Assembly: GCF_012927345.1 (NCBI RefSeq)
Contig: NZ_JABBGJ010000001.1
Location: 248,001 to 312,000, forward strand
Reading direction: 5' to 3'
Origin: Paraburkholderia polaris
GTDB lineage: Bacteria > Pseudomonadota > Gammaproteobacteria > Burkholderiales > Burkholderiaceae
DNA length: 64,000 nucleotides
In this document: one piece after another, positions 62,125 to 64,000 of the stretch
How the letters are laid out: each line of letters starts with the position of its first letter
Position numbering within the stretch: position 1 is the stretch's first letter
Program-made: the position numbers and the translations under genes
The notes under the pieces: generated by a model
Database searches by the model: none
What the model was told of the DNA's origin: nothing
What the model saw: the letters and a program-made list of their open reading frames with translations, nothing else

Positions 62125-63852
62125 ATGAAAATTCGAAAGAGGCTGGCGGCTCTGCCGCTGACAGCCCTGGTCGCTCTCGCGCCAAATGCGCCGGCACAAA
62201 GCCTCGGCGGTATAGAAACCGAACAGAACCAGCAGCAGCGACGCGACGCGCAGCAGCGCGAAGCCGCAGTATCGGCGCCTGTCGTGCGTTCCGATCTGCC
62301 GAAGATCGAGGCGTATCCCGCACTTCCTCACGAGTCACCATGCTTTCGCATCGAGACATTTGCGCTCAACGTACTTGAATCCCTGTCGGCAGCGACGCAG
62401 AAGAAAGGCGCGTCGGCGTTGCCGCTCGACCCTTTCGCGTTCGCGCGCGAATGGCTCGACCACTACAAAGGCCAATGTGTCGGCAAGGAAGGCATCGACG
62501 TGCTCACCAAGGGATTGCAGCAGGCGATTCTGAGCCGCGGCTATGTCACCACGCGCGTACTCGTGCAGCCACAAGACCTGACGGGTGGCACGCTGACGCT
62601 CGCGCTTGTGCCCGGTATCGTGCGCAGTATCGCCTTCGCCGACCCGTCAATGTGGGGCACCTGGAAGACCGCCTATCCGACGCGCGGCGACGACGTGTTG
62701 AATCTGCGCGATCTTGAACAGGGTCTGGAGCAGATGAAGCGCGTCGGCAGCCAGGACGTGAGCATGGAAATCCGGCCGACTGACGTACCGGGCGAAAGCG
62801 ATGTTGTGCTGACGGTCAAGCGCGCGAAGCCCTGGACTTTCGTTGCTTCGGTCGATAATTCAGGCACCGAGTCGACGGGTAAATGGCAAGGCAACGTCAG
62901 CCTTGGCATCGACAACCCGCTCGGCCTGAACGACATCTTCACAGTAGGCGCGAATCAGGATTTGTCGTTCGGCAACAAGGCGCTCGGCTCGCATGGCTTC
63001 AACGGCTCGTATTCAATTCCTTGGGGCTACTGGACCGCCACGCTTTCGGGCAACACGAACACGTACTACCAGAACATCGCGGGTGTGAATCAGACATTCG
63101 TGTCCAGCGGTAACTCACAAACGGCTGCGCTAAAGCTCGCGCGCGTTATCTCGCGCAGCCAGAACGACATGCTTGGCGGCTACGTGCAGCTATCGAAGCG
63201 CTTCGGCGACAGCTTTATCGACGACACGACCATTCCGACACAGGCGCGCAACAACACCTATCTGGAACTTGGCGCGACCGACCGCCATTATTTCGGTGGC
63301 GCGCAGCTCGACGGCACGCTTGCCTACCGACAGGGCATCGGCGGTTTCGGCGCAACCGCCGACCCGTATCCCGATGGTCCGACCTACCGCTATCACATGG
63401 CCGTGCTCGACGCGAACCTCTCAGTTCCGTTTGCGATTGCCGGTCAGGGCTTCCGGTACGTCGGAACCGTACACGGCCAGTTCACCAACGACACGCTGTT
63501 CTACATCGACGACCTGACCATCGGCAGCCGCTACACGGTGCGCGGCTTCGACGGAGAAACGATGCTTGCGGCCGAACGCGGTTTCTACTGGCGTAACGAA
63601 CTGCAATGGCCGATCTTCCAGACGGGACAGACGCTGTATGCGGGGATCGACTACGGGCGCGTGTTCGGACCGAACACGGCGACACTGGAGGGGACGCAAC
63701 TGGCGGGCGCGGTGATTGGCATTCGCGGCGGCGTGCCGGCGAAGTATGTCGGCGTGTCCTACGACCTGTTCGCAGGAACGCCGATCTACAAACCTTCAGG
63801 GTTCCCGACCGCGCGGTTCACGGTCGGGTTTCAGATGACAGCGCAGTTCTGA
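62125..63852 (+). CDS. bcpB: Two-partner secretion outer-membrane transporter BcpB/CdiB (TpsB)
   Basis: A 575-residue Omp85-superfamily protein. Signal peptide at residues 1-24 (KIRKRLAALPLTALVALAPN, ends APAQS). A Gln-rich linker helix follows, then two POTRA domains (about 60-200; GYVTTRVLVQPQDLTGGTLT), then a 16-strand barrel with the conserved loop-6 motif YTVRGFDGETMLAAERG near residue 470 and a terminal aromatic residue (QMTAQF). It exports BcpA across the outer membrane. It is intact, in contrast to bcpA, and is last in the bcpA-I-x-B order typical of Burkholderia. Confidence 0.92.
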   Translation: MKIRKRLAALPLTALVALAPNAPAQSLGGIETEQNQQQRRDAQQREAAVSAPVVRSDLPKIEAYPALPHESPCFRIETFALNVLESLSAATQKKGASALPLDPFAFAREWLDHYKGQCVGKEGIDVLTKGLQQAILSRGYVTTRVLVQPQDLTGGTLTLALVPGIVRSIAFADPSMWGTWKTAYPTRGDDVLNLRDLEQGLEQMKRVGSQDVSMEIRPTDVPGESDVVLTVKRAKPWTFVASVDNSGTESTGKWQGNVSLGIDNPLGLNDIFTVGANQDLSFGNKALGSHGFNGSYSIPWGYWTATLSGNTNTYYQNIAGVNQTFVSSGNSQTAALKLARVISRSQNDMLGGYVQLSKRFGDSFIDDTTIPTQARNNTYLELGATDRHYFGGAQLDGTLAYRQGIGGFGATADPYPDGPTYRYHMAVLDANLSVPFAIAGQGFRYVGTVHGQFTNDTLFYIDDLTIGSRYTVRGFDGETMLAAERGFYWRNELQWPIFQTGQTLYAGIDYGRVFGPNTATLEGTQLAGAVIGIRGGVPAKYVGVSYDLFAGTPIYKPSGFPTARFTVGFQMTAQF

Positions 63853-64000
63853 CTAGTGCCGAAGTTCCACGACTTCGCCCGTGCCCATCAGTTGCTCTAA
63901 CTCCTCAACGTCATCGGGTCCGAGCGTTAGGGCGTATTTCATGCACTTGCTGTCGAGTTCGGCCTCATCCACGCCTTTTTCCGCGAGTTCTTCAATCGCG
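63853..64000 (-). CDS. Partial gene at the right edge, acidic C-terminus
   Basis: The minus strand has an open frame entering from the right edge: AIEELAEKGVDEAELDSKCM, then YALTLGPDDVEELEQLMGTG to the stop at 63853-63855. The text is acidic and looks helical and coding. It converges on bcpB with no gap. Too little is visible to name it. Confidence 0.55.
   Translation of the reverse strand, partial: AIEELAEKGVDEAELDSKCMKYALTLGPDDVEELEQLMGTGEVVELRH

Noticed and set aside
1..64000. tRNA, rRNA, CRISPR arrays and complete insertion sequences
   Set aside because: None recognised on reading both strands; no regularly spaced repeats and no transposase motif were found.

Overview
The window looks like a piece of a large replicon (chromosome, chromid or megaplasmid) of a Burkholderiales bacterium, most likely Paraburkholderia, Caballeronia or a close relative. 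The grounds are the generally high G+C, the many LysR regulators next to small catabolic operons, a cyanase locus, a SbmA/BacA-type exporter, a KfrA-like coiled-coil protein and a Burkholderia-type contact-dependent inhibition locus. No rRNA, tRNA, CRISPR array, complete insertion sequence or replication origin was recognised. Names rest on motifs read by eye; no database was searched.

Region 1 (0-18.6 kb) is metabolic. A LysR gene faces an aldehyde dehydrogenase / NCS1 permease / GMC oxidoreductase operon, which reads as uptake of an alcohol and its two-step oxidation to an acid. A LysR/SDR pair, a thioredoxin-like protein, a GFA-family protein, an OmpR-type two-component system followed by a Tat-exported alpha/beta hydrolase, an MFS exporter, two tandem LysR genes and an SDR / tautomerase / nitronate monooxygenase operon follow.

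Region 2 (18.7-34.6 kb) holds a secreted Gly/Ser repeat protein, an orphan amino-acid binding protein, a large zinc-ribbon/cyclase/ATPase/TPR protein followed by a patatin and an HD-like protein, then a decayed patch (26.98-29.2 kb) with a thiamine-diphosphate enzyme remnant and small AT-rich membrane genes. Next come cynR-cynT-cynS, a junction of two gene fragments (LuxR and isochorismatase), an MHS-family transporter and a ModA-like binding protein that seems to lack a normal start codon.

Region 3 (34.6-54.4 kb) holds AraC / ferritin-like / OsmC genes, ohr, an acetoacetate decarboxylase-like protein, a frameshifted tautomerase, a Tat-exported carbonic anhydrase, a LuxR regulator, a DUF2235 hydrolase paired with an SbmA-like ABC exporter, the KfrA-like protein, and a flavin oxidoreductase / enoyl-CoA hydratase pair. 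YCII and DUF4336 proteins lie among long non-coding gaps.

Region 4 (54.7-63.9 kb) is an accessory island. A phage-like control segment (XRE-type regulator divergent from a small Arg/Cys-rich reading frame) precedes a two-partner-secretion CDI locus in the order bcpA (frameshifted), two different immunity-like genes, and bcpB. This is the most interesting system in the window. A gene running off the right edge is present on the minus strand.
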